Shown: piece by piece, positions 27,636 through 36,618 of the stretch
How positions within the stretch are numbered: the first letter of the stretch is position 1
Layout of the letters: each line of letters begins with the position of its first letter
Source of the DNA: Calditrichota bacterium
GTDB taxonomy: Bacteria > Calditrichota > Calditrichia > Calditrichales > Calditrichaceae
DNA length: 64,000 nt
NCBI GenBank assembly: GCA_003854985.1
Contig: RQOG01000006.1
Span: 124,001-188,000, forward strand
Reading direction: 5' to 3'
Translations under genes and position numbers: made by a program
Notes under the pieces: model-generated
Told to the model about the DNA's origin: nothing
Database searches by the model: none
What the model saw: only the letters and a program-made list of their open reading frames with translations

Positions 27636-28541
27636 ATGCGAGAATATACCAAACAGGAATTTGAGAAGACAATCCGCGCATGGAATATTCCTGATGTGGA
27701 TATTAATGCCGGAGATATCCACCTTACTGAAGGAATCCTGAGGCTTATTCACTTCAGTCCGTTAATTAAGCATAATAATATCAGTATTATATTTATCGCA
27801 GGCTGGGTCACGCAAATCGATACCTGGCGGGAAGTCCTTACGGCGCTGAGTCCGGAATATCCGGTTTACTATCTCGAAACAAGAGAAAAAGTATCATCCC
27901 GGATGTCGAAGAATGCCGGGTATGGCGCGCAGGATATTGCCGGCGATATAGCGGAATTGGTTGGAAAACTCAATCTTAAACCGGAATCTTTTGTTTTAGC
28001 GGGCAGTTCGCTCGGCACCACGGCTATCGCGGAAGCCTGCCGTATATTGCCTGTAAAGCCGCTGTCGCTGATTCTTATTAATACCAATGCCGAATTCAGG
28101 GTTCCGGGTATATGGAAATTAATTGTCACATTTTTCTACCCTCCCTTGTATTTCATGATCCTGCCGGTTGTAAAATGGTATTTACGTACTTTCCGCCTGA
28201 ATATAAAAGCCGATCCGGAGCAGTATATAAAATACAGCCGGGCGCTGGAAACAGCCGATCCATGGAAACTGAGAAAAGCGGTATTAGCTTTGGCGAAATA
28301 TTCCATTTGGAAAGCGTTAAGATATGTAAATTGTCCCGTATTGTTTATAAGCGCTTCCGAAGATAAGCTCCATGAGCCGCAGCAAATAAAGCGAATGACA
28401 GAATTATTATCGGAAGTCAATGTAATCGATTTAAAAACGAATAAGGCGGCCCACGGGCAAGCGTTGATCGTGGAGATTAAAAGTTTTTTGGGCTCATTTA
28501 CTAAAAATAAAAGCGGCCATACTCATTCATCCGAAGCATGA
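27636..28541 (+). CDS. Alpha/beta-fold hydrolase
   Basis: The 301-residue protein has IIFIAGWVTQID after the first strands (oxyanion region), the nucleophile elbow LAGSSLGTTA, a late strand VLFISASEDKLHEP (acid) and AAHGQAL (catalytic His). No signal peptide. This is an esterase or lipase-like enzyme of unknown substrate. It ends about 60 bases from the convergent kdnB gene. Confidence 0.75.
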   Translation: MREYTKQEFEKTIRAWNIPDVDINAGDIHLTEGILRLIHFSPLIKHNNISIIFIAGWVTQIDTWREVLTALSPEYPVYYLETREKVSSRMSKNAGYGAQDIAGDIAELVGKLNLKPESFVLAGSSLGTTAIAEACRILPVKPLSLILINTNAEFRVPGIWKLIVTFFYPPLYFMILPVVKWYLRTFRLNIKADPEQYIKYSRALETADPWKLRKAVLALAKYSIWKALRYVNCPVLFISASEDKLHEPQQIKRMTELLSEVNVIDLKTNKAAHGQALIVEIKSFLGSFTKNKSGHTHSSEA

Positions 28542-28553
28542 CCGCACATTTTT
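28511..28553. terminator. Possible terminator between convergent genes
   Basis: GCGGCCAT (28513-28520) pairs with ATGACCGC (28538-28545) with one mismatch and a 17-base loop. It is followed by T5 on the + strand and an A-rich stretch on the other side. It overlaps the end of the hydrolase gene. Weak. Confidence 0.4.
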
Positions 28554-28601
28554 AAAATGTCCCGAACGGTTTGGCAGACGTATCATCTTTGGAACTTAAA
28601 A

Positions 28602-29672
28602 TCACATTCTGCGGTAAATTTCGGCCAGTTTATCTTTGCTGATCTTATGTTCCCAATCCTTGCCTAAAGCGTGGTTCCACATGTGCGATAAAGCCCAGGA
28701 AGTTTCAATCATTCTGTTAATATCGGAATCGCTTAAACGAGCGGTAACTTTTTCAGGAACAGTTACTTTTTGGACTTTGAGCATTTCTTTGAATCCGCTT
28801 ACGCCCTCCGGATAAAATTCTTGTAATTGATTAAACGCGATGCAGTTGGCGATGCCATGATGCAATCCCATCACATAGGAAAGGCCGTAAGAAAATGCAT
28901 GGCAAACGCCGACTTCCGAATAAGAGAGACTCATTCCTCCCAGATAAGAAGCAACCATCAGCTTGGCGTCCGCTTTCGTGCGGGATATCTTTTTATCTAA
29001 AAATACTTCATGGCATAACTTTAAAGACTGATTGGCTAAGGCGTTGCTGAAAGGATTGGATGTGATGCCCTGCAGCGCTTCCACATTGTGAATATAACAA
29101 TCCATACCGGTATAAAAGCGTTGATCAACCGGCGCTTCGGTGATTAATTCCGGATCGAGTATAACCTGATTAAAAGGCGTGCCGTCATATTTTATGCCTA
29201 ATTTTTTCTCCGGGCCGGTCAGCACAGCCGTCATGGAAACCTCCGCGCCTGTGCCGCTCAAGGTGGGAACGCCCACATGATAAACCGGGGGATTATAAGC
29301 CAGATTTAATCCCTGGTATTGTGACGAGCTTCCGGGATGATTAAGCATCACCGATACGGCTTTGGCATAATCCATTACGCTTCCGCCGCCAATACCGATA
29401 ACGCCATCCGGTTCTTTACCGGTAATGGCCATAATTTCTTCTTTTAACTTATCGACCTTTTCGGTTTTGGGCTCCAGGTCGACATTTACCCAGATCAGTT
29501 TATCTTCCTGCTGTAATGGAATTCTTTCGCATAAAGGTTTGTTTTTAAAGATGTCGTCAACCAAAAACACCATGAAGGACTGGTTTCGTTTGCTTTTTAG
29601 AATATCATCCAATTGATTAAAGCTTCCACTACCGAAGACCAGTTTATCGTTATTTTTTATATTTTTTATCAT
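28602..29672 (-). CDS. kdnB: Kdo 8-oxidase (iron-containing alcohol dehydrogenase family)
   Basis: The 356-residue group III alcohol dehydrogenase has NAD-binding VIGIGGGSVMDYAKA, PTLSGTGAEVSM, and metal ligands in GMDCYIHNVEA, VCHAFSYGL and MGLHHGIAN. The length fits KdnB of Shewanella, which oxidises C8 of Kdo before KdnA transaminates it. The assignment rests mainly on its position after a kdnA-like gene and kdsB; the family alone would leave the substrate open. Confidence 0.8.
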   Translation of the reverse strand: MIKNIKNNDKLVFGSGSFNQLDDILKSKRNQSFMVFLVDDIFKNKPLCERIPLQQEDKLIWVNVDLEPKTEKVDKLKEEIMAITGKEPDGVIGIGGGSVMDYAKAVSVMLNHPGSSSQYQGLNLAYNPPVYHVGVPTLSGTGAEVSMTAVLTGPEKKLGIKYDGTPFNQVILDPELITEAPVDQRFYTGMDCYIHNVEALQGITSNPFSNALANQSLKLCHEVFLDKKISRTKADAKLMVASYLGGMSLSYSEVGVCHAFSYGLSYVMGLHHGIANCIAFNQLQEFYPEGVSGFKEMLKVQKVTVPEKVTARLSDSDINRMIETSWALSHMWNHALGKDWEHKISKDKLAEIYRRM

Positions 29673-29683
29673 TTCTCTTTATC

Positions 29684-30880
29684 CTATCCGAGAACGGCTT
29701 TTAGTGCGTTTTTTACGTTTTTGATATAGGTCTCCATTTCATTCTGCGGCCAGTTTACTTTAATGGGTAAGGTTACCAGCCTTTGCATTACATGATCCGA
29801 TTCCGGAAGCTGCATGGTCCTGTAATCCTGTGGCCTTTCGAAAAATTCAATAGCTAATTTTCCCGGCGCTCTTAATTCTTTTATATGCTGCCAGTTTTTT
29901 ATGTAATGGAAATTATTATCATACCAGTAAGAAGCGCCCGCCACTTCGCGTTTATTGAATTCCTGATAAACCTTGCGGGCAGTGACTTCGTCAGGCAGAA
30001 AAAACGCTAAAAAGGTAGCTGAATCGCCTTCAGGATCGGGTAAATCACGCATTTTTACCTGCGGAAAAGCGGCTACGGCTTCTTTTAACATAGCTTTATG
30101 CTTTCTTTGTTCAGCTAAAATAAATTCGATTTTACGAAACTGAGCCAGACCCACCGCGGCGTTAAGCTCGCTGATTCGATAATTAAATCCAATAATAGGA
30201 TGAGGTTCCGCTCCGCGGTTATCACCCTGGTGATTGTGACCGTGATCTGCGCCCTGATGCAGGTTTTCATATACTTCTTTATCGTCGGTGATGACTGCGC
30301 CGCCTTCGCCGGCCGTAATGATTTTAAAAAAGTCAAAACTGAACGATCCCGTAATTCCGAAAGTTCCTAACGATTTGCCTTTATAGGTTCCACCTAAGGC
30401 CTGAGCCGTATCTTCAATCAGCATGATATTATTTTCCCGGCATATTTTTGTAATTTCATCAAGATGAGCCATAGAGCCTAACATATGAACGAGAGCGACA
30501 GCGGTGGTTTTAGGGGTAATTGCTTTTCTGAGTCCTTCGGGCGAAATGCAGAGCGTCTCATCCATTTCGGCGAAAACAGGTATGGCGCCAAGGTTTATAA
30601 CCGCTTCGATGGTGGCGATAAATGTAAACGGTGGCACAATAACATGATCGCCGGCGCCAACGCCCGCTGATGATAAAGCCAATTGAATTGCGGTGCTGCC
30701 GCTGGAACACATATGACAATATTTGGAATTGGTGAATTCCCTTAATTCCTGTTCGAATTGCCGGGCTTTCCAGTGTCCCATCCGTTCTTTGGGATGGTTA
30801 TATCTGAACAGGATGCCCGTTTCGAGTACATCCAGAACTTCTTTTTTTTCTTCCTGACCAAATAATTCTATACCTGCCAT
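29684..30880 (-). CDS. kdnA: 8-amino-3,8-dideoxy-manno-octulosonate transaminase (DegT/DnrJ/EryC1/StrS)
   Basis: The 398-residue PLP sugar aminotransferase shows CSSGSTAIQLAL, VPPFTFIATIEAV, LIEDTAQALGG and the PLP-lysine region SFDFFKIITAGEGGAVIT (Lys near 187). In Shewanella, KdnA aminates the 8-oxo sugar made by KdnB to give 8-amino-Kdo. The gene is three bases after kdsB and eleven before kdnB, the same gene set. It could in principle be another sugar aminotransferase, but the context argues for KdnA. Confidence 0.8.
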   Translation of the reverse strand: MAGIELFGQEEKKEVLDVLETGILFRYNHPKERMGHWKARQFEQELREFTNSKYCHMCSSGSTAIQLALSSAGVGAGDHVIVPPFTFIATIEAVINLGAIPVFAEMDETLCISPEGLRKAITPKTTAVALVHMLGSMAHLDEITKICRENNIMLIEDTAQALGGTYKGKSLGTFGITGSFSFDFFKIITAGEGGAVITDDKEVYENLHQGADHGHNHQGDNRGAEPHPIIGFNYRISELNAAVGLAQFRKIEFILAEQRKHKAMLKEAVAAFPQVKMRDLPDPEGDSATFLAFFLPDEVTARKVYQEFNKREVAGASYWYDNNFHYIKNWQHIKELRAPGKLAIEFFERPQDYRTMQLPESDHVMQRLVTLPIKVNWPQNEMETYIKNVKNALKAVLG

Positions 30881-30883
30881 TAT

Positions 30884-31645
30884 TTACTCCTCATTTTTAA
30901 TTTTTTCAGCCATTAACTTGCGCACCATTTCCAATTCTTCCGGTGTATCAACCGGAATTTCATCATAGAGTGTTTCAACAGTGCCTATCGTGTATCCGGC
31001 TTCCAGAAAACTCAGTTGTTCAAGCTTCTCTGCCTGTTCCAGTTTACCGGTCTTCAATTTTCCGCCGGCAATATCTTCCAATACATGCCGCTGATATCCG
31101 TAAATTCCATAATGTCCCCAAAACTGATGTATCTGAGGCCAATCTTCTGTTTTATAATCCCTGACAAAAGGAATAGGGCTGCGGGAAAAATAAAGAGCGT
31201 TGCCATTTTCCGAACGCACAACCTTTACCGTTCCGGGATCCGATAACTGCTGTGCGGTTTTAATCGGCCAGACAGGGGTGACAATGTCTGCTATTCCTTC
31301 CATCAGTCTAAGAATAACATCGTCTAGGAGATCCGGTTGAATCAGCGGCATATCGCCCTGGACATTAACGATATATTCCGCATCAAGCTGGTCAACGACT
31401 GAGGCAATCCTTGCGGTTCCTGAAGGTAGTGCCGGATCAGTCATAAAACAGGCGCCGCCCCAGCTTTCAACTTCTTTAAATACTTTAGCGTTGTCTGTTA
31501 CTACAAAGATTTTTTCAGTGTTTTTGGATTTCCGGACCGCTTCGTATACATGTCTTATCAGCGGTTTTCCGGATATATCCGCCAAAATTTTTCCCGGCAA
31601 ACGCTGAGAATGATAGCGGGCCGGAATAGCTGTTATAATCAACAT
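30884..31645 (-). CDS. kdsB: 3-deoxy-manno-octulosonate cytidylyltransferase (Kdo or 8-amino-Kdo)
   Basis: The 253-residue nucleotidyltransferase has IPARYHSQRLPGKIL and GKPLIRHVYEAV at the N-terminus and VNVQGDMPLIQPDLL (metal-binding Asp). It makes the CMP-activated sugar for lipid A core assembly. Because kdnA and kdnB follow immediately, the physiological substrate here is probably 8-amino-Kdo. It is the first gene of the minus-strand operon. The spacer upstream to the tRNA-Ala terminator (31646-31843) is AT-rich with no gene seen. Confidence 0.88.
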   Translation of the reverse strand: MLIITAIPARYHSQRLPGKILADISGKPLIRHVYEAVRKSKNTEKIFVVTDNAKVFKEVESWGGACFMTDPALPSGTARIASVVDQLDAEYIVNVQGDMPLIQPDLLDDVILRLMEGIADIVTPVWPIKTAQQLSDPGTVKVVRSENGNALYFSRSPIPFVRDYKTEDWPQIHQFWGHYGIYGYQRHVLEDIAGGKLKTGKLEQAEKLEQLSFLEAGYTIGTVETLYDEIPVDTPEELEMVRKLMAEKIKNEE

Positions 31646-31843
31646 TAAAAAATGACTCCAATGCTCATTGATTAAAAAAGGAAATTAACGAAAAATACAT
31701 TGTCTTTACAAGTTAGATATAATTTAAATTTTATATTTTTTTAATATATAATGTTAAGCTATCCAGAGTGATATTTTTCTAAAAATTAAAGCTTAATTCC
31801 TTGAATTTAATCGTGTTTTTATAAAAAATCTTAGTCTCTATCC

Positions 31844-31872
31844 ATAAAAAAACCCGCTTTTTCGGGCGGGTT
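31844..31872 (-). terminator. Terminator after tRNA-Ala
   Basis: On the minus strand AACCCGC (31872-31866) pairs with GCGGGTT (31857-31851) across an eight-base loop, followed by a run of T read from the A7 at 31844-31850. Confidence 0.85.
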
Positions 31873-31876
31873 AACG

Positions 31877-31950
<74 letters not shown>

Positions 31951-31963
31951 GAAAACTTCGGCA

Positions 31964-31992
31964 AATTTAAGGCAATAAGAATAAACAGTCAA
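31964..31992 (-). promoter_or_regulatory. Promoter of tRNA-Ala
   Basis: Minus-strand TTGACT (31992-31987), a 17-base spacer and TAAATT (31969-31964) lie just before the tRNA 5' end, giving a start near 31957. Confidence 0.6.
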
Positions 31993-32050
31993 GATTTTAT
32001 GGAATTATGTGTATATAATTTTAGTTGCCTAAAGTTGCTTTGGAGATAGT

Positions 32051-33229
32051 ATGAGGTTAAATTTAATGCTTTTTATTTTGAAAGAAGAAATGAAATTTGA
32101 TTTAATACATAAGGATAAAAACTCTGAAGCCAGGGCAGGATTACTTGAAACCGATCATGGAATGGTTGAAACTCCCATATTTATGCCGGTTGGAACCCAG
32201 GCGACGGTCAAGACAATGGCTCCCCGGAATTTAGACGAAACAGGCGTGCAGATCATTCTTGGAAATACATATCATTTATACCTCCGACCTGGCGAAGAAT
32301 TGATTGGAAGATTCGGCGGGATTCATAATTTTATGGGCTGGAATAAACCTGTTTTGACGGACAGCGGCGGGTATCAGGTGTTTAGTTTAAAGGAACTTCG
32401 TAAACTCGATTCGGAAGGGGTAACCTTTCAATCCCATTTGGATGGATCATCGCATCGTTTTACCCCGGAAAAGGTGTTGGATATACAAAGACATTTAGGC
32501 AGCGATATTATGATGGTGCTTGATGAATGCGCACCTTATCCGTCAACACATGAGTATGCAGAAGAATCGAATGCTTTAACGCTTAAATGGGCGAGAGAAG
32601 CCCGTGTTTTATATGAAAAAAAAGAAAGACTGTATGGGTATGATCAATGGTTGTTTGGCATTGTTCAGGGCAGTATTTATGAAGACCTGAGAGAGGGCAG
32701 TGCCAGAGAATTAATGGATATGGACTTTCCGGGATATGCAATCGGCGGACTTGCCGTTGGAGAATCAAAATCAGAAATGTATCGAATCACTTCCTTATGT
32801 ACCGATATTTTACCAGCGCATAAGCCCAGGTATTTGATGGGCGTTGGTATGCCGGAAGATATTCTGGAAGGGATTGCCCGAGGTGTGGATATGTTCGACT
32901 GTGTTCTTCCCACACGCAATGCCCGCAATGGCACCGTGTTTACATGGAACGGAAGATTAGTGATAAAAGCCGGCCGTTTTAAGGAAGACACTTTGCCAAT
33001 TGATGAACAATGCACCTGTTATACCTGCCGCAATTTCAGCCGGGCTTATCTGAGGCATCTTTTTAACGCCAATGAAATTTTGGGTTTACATCTGGCAACC
33101 CTGCATAATATCCATTTTTATATGGACCTTGTAAAAAAAAGCAGGGAAAAGATTTTAAATAATGAGTTTTCGGTCTGGTCTAAAACTGTTTTACCGACTG
33201 TAGCTAACTTAATAGAAAATAACAACTAA
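32051..33229 (+). CDS. tgt: Queuine/preQ1 tRNA-guanine transglycosylase
   Basis: The enzyme exchanges guanine 34 for a queuosine precursor in GUN tRNAs. Motifs are TPIFMPVGTQATVK, LTDSGGYQVFSL (substrate pocket and catalytic Asp), GGLAVGESKSEM, MFDCVLPTRNARNG (nucleophile Asp) and the zinc site CTCYTCRNFSRAYLRH. Start 32051 has GGAG five bases upstream, but most family members begin near MKFDLIHKD, i.e. ATG 32090, so the first 13 residues are doubtful. It starts a tgt-yajC-fmt run. Confidence 0.93.
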   Translation: MRLNLMLFILKEEMKFDLIHKDKNSEARAGLLETDHGMVETPIFMPVGTQATVKTMAPRNLDETGVQIILGNTYHLYLRPGEELIGRFGGIHNFMGWNKPVLTDSGGYQVFSLKELRKLDSEGVTFQSHLDGSSHRFTPEKVLDIQRHLGSDIMMVLDECAPYPSTHEYAEESNALTLKWAREARVLYEKKERLYGYDQWLFGIVQGSIYEDLREGSARELMDMDFPGYAIGGLAVGESKSEMYRITSLCTDILPAHKPRYLMGVGMPEDILEGIARGVDMFDCVLPTRNARNGTVFTWNGRLVIKAGRFKEDTLPIDEQCTCYTCRNFSRAYLRHLFNANEILGLHLATLHNIHFYMDLVKKSREKILNNEFSVWSKTVLPTVANLIENNN

Positions 33230-33247
33230 TACGTTAAGGAGAAATGG

Positions 33248-33580
33248 ATGTTTGAATTTATTCTTTTAATGGCCCAAACCGGCGAACAGGGTCAGGGCAG
33301 CAATGGCTTAATGATGTTTTTGCCTTTTTTATTGATCATTGTCATTATGTATTTATTAATGATCCGTCCGCAGGCCAAAAAGCAAAAGGAACTGCAACGG
33401 ATGCGTGAAAACCTTAAAAAAGGTGATAATGTAATTACATCCGGGGGAATTCATGGAAAAGTAATGGGATTTGGCGATGAGGATAAATCGGTTATTGTCA
33501 AAATCGATGAAAATGTCAAAATAAAAATTGACCGTAATTTCATTACCGTTGTGCAACCGGTTGGCGGGCAAAAAAGTTAA
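33248..33580 (+). CDS. yajC: Sec translocon accessory protein YajC
   Basis: The 110-residue protein has one N-terminal transmembrane helix (about 21-39, MMFLPFLLIIVIMYLLMIRPQ) followed by the family pattern QAKKQKELQRM and GDNVITSGGIHGKVMG, a small beta domain. YajC associates with SecDF in the inner membrane. Following tgt, as here, is its usual place in many bacteria. The start has a good AAGGAGA. Confidence 0.93.
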   Translation: MFEFILLMAQTGEQGQGSNGLMMFLPFLLIIVIMYLLMIRPQAKKQKELQRMRENLKKGDNVITSGGIHGKVMGFGDEDKSVIVKIDENVKIKIDRNFITVVQPVGGQKS

Positions 33581-33581
33581 C

Positions 33582-34511
33582 ATGAAAATTGTTTTTATGG
33601 GGACGCCGGAATTTGCAGTGGCGTCCCTTAAAAAAATATTGCAATCCGGACAGCAGATTGCGGCGGTAGTAACCATTCCGGACAAACCCAAAGGTCGTGG
33701 TCAGACTCTACAACCATCTGCTGTGAAAATTGAAGCTTTAAAGCATAACATTCCTGTTTTGCAACCGGCAAATCTTCAGGATAATGATTTTATCGCCAGG
33801 CTTAAATTGTTGGATGCGCAATTATTTGTCGTCGTGGCTTTCCGGATTTTGCCCAAAGATGTGTTTACAATTCCTCCTATGGGCACAGTAAATGTGCATG
33901 CTTCCTTATTACCTAAATACCGTGGCGCCGCTCCGATAAACTGGGCTATCATCAATGGCGAAAGTGAAACAGGCGTTACCACCATGCTGATTGATGAAAA
34001 GGTGGATACCGGGGGAATTTTGCTCCAAAGATCTGTTTCCATAACCCCGGAAATGAATGCTGGTCAGTTACATGATTTACTGGCCGTTGAAGGAGCGGAA
34101 CTTCTTTTAGAAACGCTCCATAAACTTCAAAATAATGCTGTTTTCCCTGAATCCCAATCCGATGCATCTGCCACAAAGGCTCCGAAGATAACTAAAGAAA
34201 TCTGTCATTTGAATTTTAATAAAAACGCTTTGCAGATTCATAATTTTATCAGAGGACTTAGCCCGTATCCGGCGTCTTTCTGTATAATTGATAATAAAAT
34301 CCTGAAAATATTTAAGGCGAACTATATACAGGATTTAAACTTGCCATCTCAACCAGGGACAATCAGTCATATAAATGAAGACTACTTTCAGGTTGCCTGT
34401 GCGTCCGGCGCTATCAATGTATTTGAAGTTCAACTCGAGGGTAAGCGCCGCATGAGCGTCTCAGACTTTCTGAATGGCTATCCTTTAAAAACCGGCATAA
34501 TGCTCAGTTAA
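33582..34511 (+). CDS. fmt: Methionyl-tRNA formyltransferase
   Basis: The 309-residue enzyme formylates initiator Met-tRNA. It has MKIVFMGTPEFAV at the start, IPDKPKGRGQ, the formyl-transfer motif HASLLPKYRGAAPINWAI and DTGGILLQ. A C-terminal OB-like domain occupies about 205-309. ATG 33582 is used because an upstream in-frame start at 33528 would lie within yajC and add residues absent from the family. It lies one base after yajC. Confidence 0.95.
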   Translation: MKIVFMGTPEFAVASLKKILQSGQQIAAVVTIPDKPKGRGQTLQPSAVKIEALKHNIPVLQPANLQDNDFIARLKLLDAQLFVVVAFRILPKDVFTIPPMGTVNVHASLLPKYRGAAPINWAIINGESETGVTTMLIDEKVDTGGILLQRSVSITPEMNAGQLHDLLAVEGAELLLETLHKLQNNAVFPESQSDASATKAPKITKEICHLNFNKNALQIHNFIRGLSPYPASFCIIDNKILKIFKANYIQDLNLPSQPGTISHINEDYFQVACASGAINVFEVQLEGKRRMSVSDFLNGYPLKTGIMLS

Positions 34512-34606
34512 ACTTTCCAATTACCTTTGTTCTCAGGAACTCAGTTACTGTTTTATACGTTCTACCATTGAAGCTCTCAATAAAAAAATACCAGAAAGGG
34601 GGAGCC

Positions 34607-34789
34607 ATGGTTAGCGTTAACGTAAATAATTATGGATCATTGGATAAAGCCCTGAAAGCTTTTAAGACTAGGGTGCGTAAGGCTCACATCATCGAATTAA
34701 GTAATCAGAAAACTCATTTTATCTCCAGGAGCGAACTGAAGAGGAGAAGAAAGAAAAGGAAGATAAGAACAAACCAATATGAGTTATAA
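34607..34789 (+). CDS. rpsU: Small ribosomal subunit protein bS21
   Basis: The 60-residue basic protein starts at ATG 34607 after GGGGGAG (34598-34604). SVNVNNYGSLDKALKAFKTR and SRSELKRRRKKRKIR match bS21, which binds near the 3' end of 16S rRNA. A longer start at 34568 would place the ribosome binding site inside the gene and is rejected. It is a stand-alone gene followed by a stem-loop. Confidence 0.88.
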   Translation: MVSVNVNNYGSLDKALKAFKTRVRKAHIIELSNQKTHFISRSELKRRRKKRKIRTNQYEL

Positions 34790-34807
34790 TGATTGCAAGC
34801 ACGGATT

Positions 34808-34849
34808 AAAACGCGGATAGAATTTTTATTCATTACTCTATCCGCGTTT
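34808..34849 (+). terminator. Stem-loop after rpsU
   Basis: A perfect 13-base inverted repeat, AAACGCGGATAGA (34809-34821) and TCTATCCGCGTTT (34837-34849), has a 15-base loop. The T-tract after it is poor (TAAGTTTT), so it is either a terminator or an mRNA-protecting hairpin. Confidence 0.7.
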
Positions 34850-34925
34850 AAGTTTTCAGCCATATGGTCGAAATAGAAGCTTAATAAACTTTCGGATATT
34901 GAATTTAATCAGGATTTAAGATTAT

Positions 34926-35921
34926 ATGGCGACAATTTTAATTGTAGATGATTTACCGGATAATATTCTTCTTGTAAAGAACTTTTTCATTAATGAACCA
35001 TACCGGTTTGTTGATGCTGGCAATGGAATTGAAGCGCTGAAACTAATTAATGAGGAAAAACCGGATTTAATATTGCTTGATATAGTCATGCCGGGAATGG
35101 ATGGATTTCAGCTTTGTGAAAAAATAAAATCAAATCCTGAAACATGTCTGATCCCGGTTATAATGCTTACCGGATTAGATGATAGCGAAAGTAAGCTGAA
35201 AGGTATCGAGCTTGGAGCCGATGATTTTGTTACCAAACCCTTTAATGCCATAGAACTGAGAGCACGCGTCGCTTCGCTGCTTCGGATGAAAGAATATACG
35301 GATCAGCTTGAATATGCGGAAAAAATTATATTCAGTCTGGCGCTGGTTGTAGAAGCCAAAGATCCTTATACCCAGGGCCATTGTCAGAGACTCGCAGATT
35401 ATGGATCGCGTCTTGGAAAAAAAATTGGCCTCGAAGAAAAAGAAATCCGCACAATCAGAAGAGGCGGTATTTTACATGATATAGGGAAGCTTGCCATTCA
35501 TGATGATATTTTGCTTAAACCCGGCCCTCTTTCAAAAGAAGAATACGAGATTATTAAATCACATCCTATAGAAGGGGAAAAAATCTGTAAGCCGTTAAAA
35601 ACGCTTGCGGATGTTCTTCCTATTATCAGGCATCATCAGGAACGAAGTGACGGACTCGGATATCCCGATGGTCTTAAAAATGATGAGATTCCCCTAGCAG
35701 CTAAAATTATTGCTATCGTTGACTGTTACGATGCGTTGACAACAGACAGGCCTTATCGAAGAGCTGTATCAAGGGAGGAAGCCATAGCGATCATTGAGGA
35801 AGAAAAAAACAGAGGGAAATGGGATGAAAAACTTTTTTCCGAATTTTGTAAAGTAGTCTACGAAAACCCCAAAAGTTTTGATATTCATAATTCAATAAGC
35901 AATATAAAGGTTTTTAATTAA
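34926..35921 (+). CDS. Response regulator with HD-GYP phosphodiesterase domain
   Basis: The 331-residue protein has a receiver domain (1-120, phospho-acceptor Asp in LILLDIVMPGMDG near 52, KPFNAIELRAR). An HD-GYP domain (about 135-320) follows, with GHCQRLADYG, HDIGKLAIHDDIL and HHQERSDGLGYPDGL. The family degrades cyclic di-GMP or cGAMP. The key HD and the GYP triplet are intact. No kinase is adjacent, so its partner is elsewhere. Confidence 0.92.
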   Translation: MATILIVDDLPDNILLVKNFFINEPYRFVDAGNGIEALKLINEEKPDLILLDIVMPGMDGFQLCEKIKSNPETCLIPVIMLTGLDDSESKLKGIELGADDFVTKPFNAIELRARVASLLRMKEYTDQLEYAEKIIFSLALVVEAKDPYTQGHCQRLADYGSRLGKKIGLEEKEIRTIRRGGILHDIGKLAIHDDILLKPGPLSKEEYEIIKSHPIEGEKICKPLKTLADVLPIIRHHQERSDGLGYPDGLKNDEIPLAAKIIAIVDCYDALTTDRPYRRAVSREEAIAIIEEEKNRGKWDEKLFSEFCKVVYENPKSFDIHNSISNIKVFN

Positions 35922-36017
35922 GATTAAATTATCTTTTGCGCCAGATAATTCTGCTATTTATATTACAGTACGCATTTTAAGCGATTATATGTATTTTATC
36001 AAAAAAAGAGGATTTAA

Positions 36018-36224
36018 ATGAATAGTGTCTTTAAATTAATCGAGATTGTCGGTACATCTTCAGACAGCTACGAAGAGGCAATCAATAATGCCATCAATAA
36101 AGCATCTCAGAGCCTTAAGGCCATAAGCTGGTTTGAGGTGGTGGAGCAGCGAGGAGCCGTTAAGGATGGTAAAGTAGTGGAATATCAGGTGATAATTAAA
36201 GTGGGTTTTAAATTAGTTGACTAA
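36018..36224 (+). CDS. Dodecin
   Basis: The 68-residue protein matches the small flavin-binding dodecin family over its whole length: VFKLIEIVGTSSDSYEEAI, NNAINKAS, the conserved Trp in ISWFEVVEQRG and VVEYQVIIKVGF. Dodecins form hollow twelve-mers that store FMN, riboflavin or CoA-type ligands. AGAGGA precedes the start. Confidence 0.9.
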   Translation: MNSVFKLIEIVGTSSDSYEEAINNAINKASQSLKAISWFEVVEQRGAVKDGKVVEYQVIIKVGFKLVD

Positions 36225-36229
36225 ATTAA

Positions 36230-36454
<225 letters not shown>

Positions 36455-36491
36455 TAGATAATATTTATTTTATACGTTTTTTATTTTTGTC

Positions 36492-36521
36492 AAGGGTAAG
36501 CCGGTAAGCTTGCCCTTTTTT
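36492..36521 (+). terminator. Intrinsic terminator after ferredoxin
   Basis: GGGTAAGC (36494-36501) pairs with GCTTGCCC (36508-36515) through one G-U pair, with a six-base loop and a T6 tract. Confidence 0.85.
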
Positions 36522-36618
36522 CATTATAATTGGCTTAAGTCTCTTGCAGTGGTCTTGTAATTATTGTATTTTAGCAATCAATTAAGTAACTCAAAAATAA
36601 TGATTTATAGGTGAACAA

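Noticed and set aside
31646-31843. AT-rich spacer between kdsB and the tRNA-Ala terminator
   Set aside because: No ORF, riboswitch or repeat was recognised; it probably holds only the kdsB promoter.
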